Assembly: GCA_016784735.1 (NCBI GenBank)
Contig: JADHUC010000105.1
Location: forward strand, 1 to 33,179
Length of the DNA: 33,179 bases
Origin: Pirellulaceae bacterium
GTDB taxonomy: Bacteria > Planctomycetota > Planctomycetia > Pirellulales > Pirellulaceae
Direction of reading: 5' to 3'
Positions 10,001 through 15,375 of the stretch are shown one piece after another. Both the position numbers and the translations under genes were made by a program. Position 1 is the first letter of the stretch. The number at the start of each line of letters is the position of its first letter. The notes beneath the pieces were generated by a model. It ran no database searches, was not told the DNA's origin, and worked only from the letters and a program-made list of their open reading frames with translations.

Positions 10001-11460
10001 TCCTCTCCCATCATCGCCAGCGCATTAACAGCCGCGGATCGGCTAGACTGGGTCTTAGTCTGCAATGTTCTCTCGAGGAGGGGAATCGCCTTCGTCGCTT
10101 TGCCCATTCGCCCCAGTGTCTCCGCAGCCTTTACCGAGACTCCGAAGTCTTCATCTTCGAGCGTTTTCTCCAGCACTGGCACTGCTTCCGGTCCCACATC
10201 TCCGAAGGCAGAGACGGCCGACAGCCGGACCTGCCGGTCCTCATTCTGAAGTGCTTTCTGGATCGCAGGAATCGCTTCCGCCCCGAATCTCCTCAGCGCA
10301 GAAGCTGCGGAAGAACGAACCCGTCGGTCCTTATCCTGGAGCGCCTGTTCCAGCATTGGGATCGCTTCCGTTCCGATGTTCCCAAGGGCGGAAGCAACCG
10401 ACGAGCGAACTTGTGCCTCCTCGTCCTGGAATGCTCGTTCCAGGATCGGCATAACCTGTTCCGCTTCGGTCTTCCGCCCCAGTGCGGAAGCAGCCGCGCT
10501 ACGGAGCGCCGCGTCGCTATGCTGGAGGGCCGTCTCCAGAGCTGGCATAGCTGCGGGCATGTTGTCCGCCAGTCCTTGAACCGCCTCTTGACGCATCGTC
10601 CGGTCTTCATGCCGGAGTGCTCTTTCCAGTGCGGGTACCCCTTCTGCCCCGATTCCGCGCAGGGCATAGATAGCCCTCCCACGGACTTGCCCGCTTACAT
10701 CCTGAAGTGCCTTCTCTAGAAGTGGTATCGCATGTTGTGCCTCCTCCTTTATCATCAACATGGAATTAACCGTCCAGTAGCGGACTTGCTGGTCTTCGTC
10801 CTGGAGCGTATTCTCAAAGATGGGTATCACTCTCTTTGCTTCGCCCATCCGCCCCAGCACCTGGGCAGCCCGTACAGAGACCAGCTTGTCTTCATGCTGG
10901 AGTGCTTTCTCCATTGCCGGCATCACTTTCTCAAGTGCGTTCTCTAACGTTGGTATTGATTCACCCCTCGCGTTAGCTTCCTTCCCCATCATCTGCAGGA
11001 CCATCGCAGCGGACGGATAGACTCGGGGATCTTCGTCCCGCAGTGCCCGTTCCAAAGCAGGAATAGCTTCCGCTCCGATGTCGCGTAACGAAAAGGCGGC
11101 ACCAGAACGAACTTGACGGTCGTCATCCCGGAGCGCCGTTTCGAGAACTGGAATCGCTGCGGTTCCAACATACCGCAAGGCAGAAGCAGCCGCGCTGCGG
11201 ACCGACGCGTCTTCGTCCTGAAGTGCCTTTTCCAGTACCCGCAGCATCCGCCGATTGTGTTCATCGTCAATCGCCTTTTGGCGAGCTGATATCGCCGGCG
11301 CACTCACCTCGTCCTTCAGCACTTCCTGCCGCGATGTCCCAGTAGACTCCTGGCCCCCCGCGTTCCCATCAGCCCTACGCTTCTGGGCTACTGGCTCCGA
11401 TTTCTCGCCACAGCCAATCAAGCCGGACATCGGCAGAAAGGAAACGAGCAACAGGCACAC
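1066..11460 (-). CDS. Giant HEAT-repeat / thioredoxin / beta-propeller / SUMF1-domain lipoprotein
   Basis: About 3464 residues. Order, with rough residue numbers from GTG 11460: hydrophobic signal with lipobox LIGC (about 13-17); about 32 HEAT-like repeats of 30-33 residues (PVLEKALQDED-VR-AAA-AL pattern, 67-1157); TlpA-like thioredoxin domain with WCPHC (1175-1317); NHL/SMP-30-like propeller (1317-1590); SUMF1/FGE-type domain (1633-1890, GEFLMGS and GNVWE motifs); SH3-like domain (1907-1973); beta-rich region (1987-2143); second HEAT region made of a duplicated block (about 2250-3130); TPR-like helices; a second thioredoxin domain without cysteines (3325-3464). It probably acts outside the cytoplasmic membrane as a scaffold or in redox or protein maturation; this is inference. 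The start is uncertain: the frame is open to ATG 11730, which has a GGAG, but that extension translates an inverted-repeat element. GTG 11460 or ATG 11430 are alternatives. The sigma-factor gene is upstream on the same strand. Confidence 0.85.
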   Translation of the reverse strand: MCLLLVSFLPMSGLIGCGEKSEPVAQKRRADGNAGGQESTGTSRQEVLKDEVSAPAISARQKAIDDEHNRRMLRVLEKALQDEDASVRSAAASALRYVGTAAIPVLETALRDDDRQVRSGAAFSLRDIGAEAIPALERALRDEDPRVYPSAAMVLQMMGKEANARGESIPTLENALEKVMPAMEKALQHEDKLVSVRAAQVLGRMGEAKRVIPIFENTLQDEDQQVRYWTVNSMLMIKEEAQHAIPLLEKALQDVSGQVRGRAIYALRGIGAEGVPALERALRHEDRTMRQEAVQGLADNMPAAMPALETALQHSDAALRSAAASALGRKTEAEQVMPILERAFQDEEAQVRSSVASALGNIGTEAIPMLEQALQDKDRRVRSSAASALRRFGAEAIPAIQKALQNEDRQVRLSAVSAFGDVGPEAVPVLEKTLEDEDFGVSVKAAETLGRMGKATKAIPLLERTLQTKTQSSRSAAVNALAMMGEEAVPVLKKALQHEDQHVRFSAASGLGRMRYQSDIQQGRVQEPTPTLDEALKDAVPVLTEALHDKDRQVRQAAAMALSYVGLEALPVIEEGLDDEDQQVRRAAARCLWGVLARSEDSLPVFEKALQDEDREVRAEAAVALDTLVQMGPKAIPLLEKALQDEDGSVRQKAFSALRRMGTQAKGLIPLFGTVVQNTGQSVPRGAVEALKYLGPEAIPVLEKALQSTDKSTRTAAAHALGHVALVRKRILDLEESLQGEDQRACLEAAGGLSRLGLDGRANSRVILERALHSEDQRVRLNAAYALEARMDRESIPTLQEALRHEDLRVRVHAAAALGRWGETQELVPTLEQALRNEDPQVCLCAAHALGRMKARNANEMPVLQEALQDAIPTLLNALQCEDQRVRVDAATALGQWGETKKVLPALEQALRDDDVQVCLSAFRALEQIKARETVEMPAVEKALRDATPAFEKALRHEDGLVRYTAAAALEQIGAEAATPVFEKALQDQDQQVRLAAVHALGRIGEAEKAIPILVKALGHEDRQVRLSTAQVLERMKVTAEQEIPGLEDALQAAIPIFEDAGQDENQHVRLSAASALGRMGEFEKAMPVLEKALRDEDSHARYPAAEALGQMGTEAISVLERALDDENRDVRYWAIYALRNIGPEAATVLEKALQQQDQQTSPGGSVQGRSAVVSHEMRIAGTTVDGKPFDWKSYRGKVVLVDFWASWCPHCWPETANARKAYELYHDRGFDVVGINLDQDTAKMNAYLEKEKVPWTNLHAKGAGGRHPVAVQYGIRSVPTMYLVDRDGKIVSLNARGKNLTDLLNKLLGPAGGVETQSYEDILIAERRGVTDLCLGPGGLVYFVEHFDGAIGCLDKDTRKPRVILQDLKRPNALAAVGSDLYFVEIGTRSGKFHDGTLSVLRTKDGTKEKICDGLHYPSSLFIDGKGAIYVLESGTFGGRTRLIRFLSGQTEYEVVIPDVRGNAVVLDSEGNIFIGTMGKTAPGDTGQLVVYPGGNGPPRTVVQNLPSIHDMEIDDQDNIFIAGMGGDRGKKIAVALVPQGASKFTTLHQGHQTWALALDPSGNIYYSTLRGSNSIRMLRGKGPEKPRPDAPTAKRLTRLPSREKAIDDENAGPQPPLAIAPFNAEQARAHQEAWAKHLGVDVDYTNSIGMKFRLIPPGEFLMGSTEEEKARFLEEAEATNDRWSKERLRYEGPQHRVRITRPYYLGKYEVTQGQWQAVMGNNPSRCKESPAHPVEQVSWDAVQLFLAKLNGRASAEKMRFALPSEAQWELACRAGTTTVRHCGDSEAALQEHGWVKANSGGKTHPVGQLRPNAFGLYDVHGNVWECCADWYTPYARAPVDDPSGRPKGTLRVNRGGSWNGSAVSCRSARRDFIEPHRSFNFVGFRMALVLPSAQLAEAGDPESKTPAIPTIPPEQVEVVADTAQVKLRDEVIASVGKGEKFAVVRRDGSWVAIDVGSGNNERIGWVWARQVQTVVPPDITEESTAPGSPMFVQVSVDSTQIASSFATGGSQYVLYCHMSIDNGDVNAAHYDAAGFTLEVDGQAVKHDVSNRQRYSEFVRRQGEESARIRRAAEVEYLQAGQIPAGGQAIGWLRFKLPAIEQRRDLAKKTWTLTGKAGERPFSIDLRQAELDALAAKVRPAALDDSVSVVEIGGSRLNGLNVGRLLELIKPLVDEGQGFVVVMTDEHCIADTLVWSQVSSATYQSRDMVAWANIPSWLKDYMGISARSSEAFFSSEAEAVIQILGKRQGGGARLTKHLNNDESATRVAAAQAMGQHTAEPGVVDALVKAATNADVQTRVAAMSSLGNSTDAKAMQAVIKGMSDVEATVRVAAACAAGSQEAQTVVEPLVRLLDDSEADVVIAASAGLGALKSQEAVPRIKELQASEDQRVSVAATDALKAIGVLSSLDAARVKLGTARLSADELDALAEAKYKTVVPELIAQVQVNQGADLSFSDRLARAAGGVRDLATIRRLREEMESNQKADRSYTNQLVRVLGDIGDPRAVDPLLGLLRDSPIPFEELPTALGKLGDERAIKPLEEALESGRVAQPFSCVLALLMLDAPGILDRLSADLRKHSNQYRAESVKQLLEILTRRRDPQAIALIEFLLDSSQHHRSAALSLFEIGTPAAIESVRSRLLTPDYPHAGGVLAQAANAAKLANEETFTAQAVTSPQFGDQLQKAASLASFLRDMKNSPNLSARGYASRYVNETAAGIQQGLAESGVVDAVVKAASDEDAVLRSAAVSSLAHTQAPQATKTILGALSDADARVRSAAATAAGNHQGEAIVDSLIKLLGDPDIGVVIGACGSLGMLKAEKAVESIRELQSADDTRVASTAIDALKAIGAVTNLDAARAKLGMVRLVTDELDALAEARDKAVVPKLIAEMQSNQKTSRSYTDQLVKVLGDIGDTQAVEPLIALLNQRSDPPPGNTSNLPLYGSELPTALGKLGDKRAIEPLEDAMAKESNRKPAAPSTTGRTQRHSFLAALLRLEAPGIVERIAEEIKGTKSYELSRFLEILGRSGGPQVVPLIEPLLDNPQRCHYAAGALVQVGSPEAMELIKTRLMSKDYPHARSVVSQLRDASRSSPSQQEPAEQVQKRLDQRYSLLKELADSPNPEVREIVPYCLSTLEHRLAANDLRAFTAHISTEDFDAADEAFQEVITKSVAAIDDDPSHARRIAYCLNRMRLAYTHGEQTERAERQFARAGSALEDAAEKSDAPDPSGQSLDLRGLQVISALYAKTPIDDKMIRQLLGDLESFLGGKAADDLTTLDLSIGGWLAHALHRTERIELAIETYKLLGETASRGENMYLTGMATSHAGAAKRLGLLGKKIDIKGTTLDGNPLDWDAYQGKVVLIDFWSSSYHGPDLANTRKAYESYHGRGFDVVSINLDENTDRVNAYLKRESVPWTILHTKGVGRKHPMAVECGIQNVPMMLLIGRDGKVVSVEARGENLNKLLNDLIGPAEPSE

Positions 11461-11525
11461 GCTTTGTACGGTTCCTCGCGGATTTCCGGGAAACGTGCAT
11501 CCCGTCGGCCTGAAAGGCCGGAACC

Positions 11526-11675
11526 CGAAAGCCCAGCGGTGCAAGCCCTGGGATGGGAGATGACGACAGCATGTTTCCAAGGCCCAACGGGCCGTGACCA
11601 GGAGTAGCGGTCCGTTGGGCCTTGCTATCCATAATTTCCACGCAGCGTCCCAGGGCTTGCACCGCTGGGCTTTCG
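11526..11675. repeat. Composite nested inverted repeat (perfect 28-bp arms)
   Basis: Arms at 11526-11553 and 11648-11675 are perfect 28-bp reverse complements (core AGCCCAGCGGTGCAAGCCC). Nested inside are 17-bp arms at 11578-11594 and 11608-11624 (CAAGGCCCAACGGGCCG) with one mismatch. A further small palindrome (CGGCCTGAAAGGCCGG) lies nearby at about 11508-11523. The element occupies the gap between the sigma-factor gene and the giant gene. Its presence argues against starting the giant protein at 11730. It may be a non-autonomous repeat or an RNA structure in the leader. Confidence 0.75.
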
Positions 11676-11866
11676 AGTATGTACCCTTCGGGCTTCCCGC
11701 TATTCCGTGAAGAACGCTTCGCGATTTCATTGGATGGTCTCCATTGTCTTAAGCAAGATAGACCACTCTGGACCCGATCAAACGTATTCAGGCGGTATAC
11801 AAGATGGACATCGCCACTTTGCTCGCAAGGCGACCCGTAAGACGTTGCCATTCGGTGCGTTAGCCC

Positions 11867-11952
11867 CACCGGCCCGGGGCCGGTGCGGAGTTGGTGCTCG
11901 CTGCGAGCGCCAACTAGTCTTCAAACCGGTTCTCACCGGCGCGGGGCCGGTG
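11867..11952. terminator. Triple GC-rich hairpin just after the sigma-factor stop
   Basis: Three hairpins stand immediately 3' of the minus-strand sigma-factor stop codon. Arms 11934-11940 and 11946-11952 are CACCGGC and GCCGGTG. Arms 11890-11900 and 11904-11914 (GTTGGTGCTCG, CGAGCGCCAAC) have an 11-bp stem with one wobble and a 3-nt loop. Arms 11867-11875 and 11877-11885 are CACCGGCCC and GGGCCGGTG. The outer two hairpins are also inverted copies of each other. There is no T-tract, so intrinsic termination is only a guess; a REP-like repeat is the alternative. Confidence 0.5.
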
Positions 11953-11957
11953 GGGAG

Positions 11958-12566
11958 CTACTGTCGCACGGTTCCCATACGATCCCGTAGCGTCTGCAAT
12001 CCGCGTTTCAACAGACCTGCAGCGGCCATCTCCGATCGATCGAAGTGGCCCGCAAGTTGTTCGAGAGTCCAACCTCTTACGTACCGCAACCGAATCGCCT
12101 CGCCTTGGTCATCGGGCAGTTCTCTCAGCACCCGCTCCAATTGCTCTCTCGCTTCGCCACGCCGCGCCCGCTCGCTGGGCGATGATTGATCCGCTGCGAT
12201 CTGTTGTCCAAGCGAGTAACCCGATCCGGCCGAGTCGGCGAGCGAGCATTCTTTCTCGACCGAACGCTTCTCGGCATGGACGTGCCGCCGGATCGTGTTG
12301 GAAACGTTGTTCCGCAGGATCTGCTTGAGCCAGGCGATCAATTCTCCTTCTTCCGTACCTCGAAACGTGTGGAAGTCACGGTGAAACTCCAGGCAACTCT
12401 GCTGCACGACGTCCGATGGGTCCACGCGCGACTTAACATCGGAATCGAGCTGTTTGCTCGCCAGGCTGCACAGATAGCCCCGGTAACGGGCGATCAACTC
12501 TCCAACAGCGACTTCGTCACCATCGCGCGCCCGCGCGATCAACTCCAACGTTTCGCGAGACGACAT
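11958..12566 (-). CDS. RNA polymerase sigma factor, ECF type (Planctomycetes-specific subfamily)
   Basis: 202 residues with sigma region 2 (ELIARYRGYLCSLASKQL, VDPSDVVQQSCLEFHRDF, FRGTEEGELIAWLKQIL) and sigma region 4 near the C-terminus (LPDDQGEAIRLRYVRGWT, LEQLAGHFDRSEMAAAGLL). The spacer QQIAADQSSPSERARRGEA and overall layout match, from memory, the Planctomycetaceae sigma-70 subfamily TIGR02984. The frame is open to 12644, but ATG 12566 has a perfect AGGAGG at 12573-12578 with a 6-nt spacer, and sigma similarity begins at that Met. It would direct RNA polymerase to a regulon not visible here. No anti-sigma gene is recognisable next to it; the next gene on the strand is the giant lipoprotein. 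A 17-bp palindrome lies about 125 nt upstream. Confidence 0.93.
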   Translation of the reverse strand: MSSRETLELIARARDGDEVAVGELIARYRGYLCSLASKQLDSDVKSRVDPSDVVQQSCLEFHRDFHTFRGTEEGELIAWLKQILRNNVSNTIRRHVHAEKRSVEKECSLADSAGSGYSLGQQIAADQSSPSERARRGEAREQLERVLRELPDDQGEAIRLRYVRGWTLEQLAGHFDRSEMAAAGLLKRGLQTLRDRMGTVRQ

Positions 12567-12572
12567 GGCCGC

Positions 12573-12578
12573 CCTCCT
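12573..12578 (-). promoter_or_regulatory. Ribosome binding site AGGAGG fixing the sigma-factor start
   Basis: A perfect Shine-Dalgarno AGGAGG sits 6 nt before ATG 12566. The upstream in-frame ATG at 12644 has no comparable site and lies before the conserved sigma domain. Confidence 0.85.
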
Positions 12579-12678
12579 CGTAAGGCACATTTCAGACGCA
12601 ATCGAGGCGCAAAATTTCTGTGGAATCAGCAGGATTCCATCCACGGCTCAAGTCAGCGATACATGCCCCCCCAGTGTA

Positions 12679-12707
12679 GTAGATTGAATTAGTAGATTCT
12701 ACTAAAT
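12679..12707. promoter_or_regulatory. Candidate operator: perfect palindrome plus a half-site upstream of the sigma-factor gene
   Basis: Positions 12691-12707 form a perfect palindrome, arms TTAGTAGA and TCTACTAA around one T. A direct half-site TAGTAGATT at 12679 precedes the matching TAGTAGATT at 12692 by 13 nt. It is AT-rich in a GC-rich neighbourhood and lies 125-140 nt upstream of the sigma-factor start. A regulator binding here as a dimer is inference; the regulator is unknown. Confidence 0.45.
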
Positions 12708-12923
12708 CTTCACTTTTCGTAAGTTGTTTCGCCTCAACCGGTTTCGCGAACAGAACGGTACGACTTCTCATAGTTCTCTCAATCCGCGCGCCTACAACGG
12801 ACATTCACGGTGCCCTGCATTGAATGAGACCTTATTGCGCGCTGTTCCGCCGCCGACCTGCCTTCGGCGGCCAACTTGGCGTGCGGCCTATTGGTAAACC
12901 ACTCTCGGTCTGGAGTGGCCGGT

Positions 12924-12999
12924 AGGTCCCGCTTGCCGAGCGGGACCTGTTGTTGCCAGCGTTCGCACCTGTCCAGGTCCCGCTCGGCAAGCGGGACCT
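12924..12999. repeat. Pair of inverted 25-nt hairpin repeats (family A)
   Basis: 12924-12948 has perfect 10-bp arms AGGTCCCGCT and AGCGGGACCT around TGCCG. 12975-12999 is its exact reverse complement, so the two can also pair with each other. The same unit recurs at 18746-18770 and 21324-21348, with a variant at 18798-18822. It lies between the sigma-factor gene and the small membrane-protein gene. In the rest of the gap 12567-13051 I see only the palindrome at 12679-12707 and no gene. Confidence 0.85.
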
Positions 13000-13051
13000 A
13001 CTGAGGGCGGCATAGAACGTTTTCGAGTCTTCTTGATAAGGAGTGAAAGGC

Positions 13052-13411
13052 ATGCAAGCGTTAATCAACTTCTTCGTAGGTGGCTCGGTCAGCACGGTGA
13101 TTTTGGCCGCAGCGTTGTGGCTCCTATCGGACGAGGGGAATAACCCATTCAAAGAGGACGGCAACGGCGTCACTTGGGGCAAGTGCGCGGCGTTGGCTTT
13201 TGGGTCACATCTTCTGTTAATAGGGCTCATCATTTTCGGCGCCTTGATCCTCGGCGCCTTTGGCATTCTCCTTGGTTTGCTTCTGACGATCGTCGCTTGG
13301 TTCATGGGCATCATGGTTTTGTTCGACAGAACGTTTCTTCAAGCGATTCTTTTCACGATCGCCGTGTGGGGACTCTCGGCGCTCTTGGGGCTGTTCATGG
13401 GTGCTTTTTAG
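13052..13411 (+). CDS. Small multi-spanning membrane protein of unknown function
   Basis: 119 residues. I place the start at ATG 13052 because AAGGAG ends 8 nt before it; an in-frame GTG at 13043 overlaps that site. Hydrophobic stretches suggest about four membrane segments: near residues 6-25 (VGGSVSTVILAAALWLL), 45-70, 70-90 and 95-118, with a charged loop KEDGNGVTWGK after the first. I do not recognise a family. It sits 50 nt before the zinc-ribbon/DUF805 gene on the same strand and is probably co-transcribed with it. The spacing and shared membrane location suggest related roles, but this is inference. Confidence 0.8.
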   Translation: MQALINFFVGGSVSTVILAAALWLLSDEGNNPFKEDGNGVTWGKCAALAFGSHLLLIGLIIFGALILGAFGILLGLLLTIVAWFMGIMVLFDRTFLQAILFTIAVWGLSALLGLFMGAF

Positions 13412-13461
13412 GCAAGCGAATTTCATTTGCGGATCGACAAAAATGACGGGGGCCACGCGTC

Positions 13462-14070
13462 ATGAGTTGGACCTGCAAGAAATGCAGAACAAAGGTCGAT
13501 GATGCGTTCGACGTGTGTTGGCAATGTGGCACTTCGGTAGATGGGATCGAGGACGAGAGTTTTTCAGCCGAAGCGGACGCGACCCCAGACCGGGACCCGG
13601 AACCATCGACGAGTGAAGCGGCACGAGTCAGAAGGGTGCCGAGCGCGGGCTCGTTCTCTTACATCGAGGTATGGAAGAAGTTCGCGGTGTTCGAGGGTCG
13701 CGCATCGCGGATCGAGTTTTGGATGTTTTTCCTTTTCAACGTCGTTATCGCTCTGGGGCTGAGCCTTGTCGATGTGATCGCCGGAACGACGACAGAAAGC
13801 GGGCGCGGCGTGCTTAGCGGTGTGTTCAGTCTTGCGGTGTGGCTTCCAAACATTGCGGTGACCGTTCGCAGGCTACACGACACGGGTCGAAGCGGGTGGT
13901 GGCTGTTGATCGGCGTTGTCCCGTGTGTCGGGGCTATCGTTCTTTTCTTGTTTTTGGTGCAGGCCAGTGAATGGGGCTACGACCAGTATGGTTCGAACCT
14001 GGCCGGGGGTCCCACTCGACAACAGAGAAGGAAGAAGGAACGCCAGAAACGATGGCGCAGCGGTGAATGA
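13462..14070 (+). CDS. Zinc-ribbon plus DUF805 membrane protein
   Basis: 202 residues. The N-terminus carries a zinc-ribbon-like CKKC ... CWQCG pattern (residues 5-23), followed by an acidic, probably disordered linker (25-60). From about residue 65 the sequence has DUF805 hallmarks: an aromatic start (FSYIEVWKKFAVFEGRASR), EFWMFFLFN, SLAVWLPNIAVTVRRLHDTG, RSGWWLLIG, and a C-terminal WGYDQYGSN. About four membrane segments are expected. DUF805 proteins are inner-membrane proteins of unknown function. The C-terminus is strongly basic (RKKERQKRWR). The gene before it, in the same direction, is the small membrane protein, 50 nt away. Confidence 0.9.
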   Translation: MSWTCKKCRTKVDDAFDVCWQCGTSVDGIEDESFSAEADATPDRDPEPSTSEAARVRRVPSAGSFSYIEVWKKFAVFEGRASRIEFWMFFLFNVVIALGLSLVDVIAGTTTESGRGVLSGVFSLAVWLPNIAVTVRRLHDTGRSGWWLLIGVVPCVGAIVLFLFLVQASEWGYDQYGSNLAGGPTRQQRRKKERQKRWRSGE

Positions 14071-14179
14071 ACCCAGGGCGACTATCTGCTTTCAGGAATT
14101 CTATGTGAGATTGGAAGTCTCATGTCATCATCGCATGAATTCCGAATCAACGTCGGCAGCGATCCCTACTCGCATTCTA

Positions 14180-14292
14180 AGGCGAGCGGCAGATAGGAAT
14201 TCACCCGTGGGGCGAGCTTCCAGCTTGCCTTTTGCGGCAAATTCGCAAGCTAGAAGCTTACGCCACGGTGCGGAGTCAACCGCCGCTCGCCT
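14180..14292. repeat. Nested inverted repeat between convergent genes
   Basis: The outer arms 14180-14190 and 14282-14292 are perfect 11-bp reverse complements (AGGCGAGCGGC, GCCGCTCGCCT). The inner arms 14207-14229 and 14244-14266 are imperfect 23-nt complements sharing AGCTTC-AGCTTGC. The element lies between the plus-strand DUF805 gene and the minus-strand RhaT gene, so it could serve as a two-way terminator. No gene is seen in 14071-14304. Confidence 0.65.
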
Positions 14293-14304
14293 AAATACTA
14301 CGCG

Positions 14305-15375
14305 TCAGCTCGGCATCATGGCCTTTCCTTGTGCCAGTAGGCAGACGCCGACGATCAAGAGGGCGATGCCGACGATGATCCAGACGATGCTTTCGCGGCT
14401 GGCACCTTTCCATTCGCCAGTACGGAAGCCGTGGACGTTGCCGACGATGATGGCAAAGGACATGAAGACAGGATAGCCGACCGAGACTCCCAATCCGCCC
14501 AGATGGAGCCACCCCAACCCGAAGAAAAAGATCGCTGCATCGTGCAACACGGCCATAACGGCGGCTAGCAGCAGGACGCGACCTACGCCGGGTTTGGCGA
14601 GGTGTCCCCAGGTCTTGTTCCTGGTCAGTTGGACGGCACAGTACAAGCAAGACGAGACGGCTCCGCCCCAGAGAATCATGGCGGTAACGGCCCATGCCGC
14701 TGCCCAATCGGCGTTGTTCAGTACGGCGTCTTGGGCCTCTTTACCAATCGGTTCGGCATAGGCCGAGGCCAGCGCGTAGCACGCGCAGAGGATACCCGAA
14801 CCGACGCCGATCACCAGACCAATCAGCATCTTGGGTTTCTTCACGGCTGACGCTTCCTCTTGGTCGGGTTTCGCCTCGGGTCCGTCTTTCTTGAGACTCC
14901 TTTCCTTCAAAATGCCCGCCCGTCCGGAGACTACTACACCAACCAGACACACGGCCACGCCGGCTAGAATGACATAGCCGTGCGACGTGAGAATCTGATC
15001 CGCATCGAACAGGAGCATGGGCATCATCGAGCCGCAGACGATCTGAGCTCCGTAGTTCAGCGCATAAGCCAGCGAAAGTCCGATAAACGCGAAACTCATC
15101 CCGAGCGTCATGGAACCCAGTCCCCAGAGCAGCCCGAACGCCAACACGGCGATGATCGTGTTTGTGCCGACCCGACTGTAGATGCCGCCTAGGTCGTTGA
15201 CCACCAGCGGCGCCACGACGATGGGAATGAGAATCGTCACAAAGAAAAAGAACGGACCCCAGAGCACCTCCCATGGTGTTTCCTTCTTGACGTACTTGCT
15301 CGGCAACCCGAACGAGCCGCCGCAAATCGCTCCCGCAAGCATCAAGCCGAATCCGATGATCTGATCAGTTTCCAT
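14305..15375 (-). CDS. rhaT: RhaT-type sugar/proton symporter
   Basis: 356 residues with about ten hydrophobic membrane segments, close to the length of E. coli RhaT (344). Family-like stretches include the N-terminal LMLAGAICGGSFGLPSKYVK, then WEVLWGPFFF, LWGLGSMTLGMSFAFIGLSL, and near the C-terminus GLGWLHLGGLGVSVGYPVFM. It would import L-rhamnose or a similar sugar with protons across the cytoplasmic membrane. The start ATG overlaps the last 11 nt of the upstream gene, and its ribosome site GGGGAGGA (15381-15388) lies inside that gene, so translation is probably coupled. Its place as third gene after GH127 ties uptake to extracellular glycan cleavage. The actual substrate cannot be read from the sequence. 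Confidence 0.85.
   Translation of the reverse strand: METDQIIGFGLMLAGAICGGSFGLPSKYVKKETPWEVLWGPFFFFVTILIPIVVAPLVVNDLGGIYSRVGTNTIIAVLAFGLLWGLGSMTLGMSFAFIGLSLAYALNYGAQIVCGSMMPMLLFDADQILTSHGYVILAGVAVCLVGVVVSGRAGILKERSLKKDGPEAKPDQEEASAVKKPKMLIGLVIGVGSGILCACYALASAYAEPIGKEAQDAVLNNADWAAAWAVTAMILWGGAVSSCLYCAVQLTRNKTWGHLAKPGVGRVLLLAAVMAVLHDAAIFFFGLGWLHLGGLGVSVGYPVFMSFAIIVGNVHGFRTGEWKGASRESIVWIIVGIALLIVGVCLLAQGKAMMPS

Noticed and set aside
7990..11260. Regularly spaced similar DNA of about 90-100 nt, considered as a CRISPR or satellite array
   Set aside because: The period equals one 30-33 residue HEAT repeat, the frame stays open, and the variation is codon-like.
11375..11869. Separate minus-strand 164-codon gene between the sigma factor and the giant
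   Set aside because: It runs through the nested inverted repeats and overlaps the giant's signal-peptide region out of frame; only its MHVSRK start is of interest.
12832..13314. Minus-strand open frame of 160 codons over the small membrane-protein gene
   Set aside because: It overlaps family A hairpins and is antisense to a gene with a good ribosome site and clear membrane segments.
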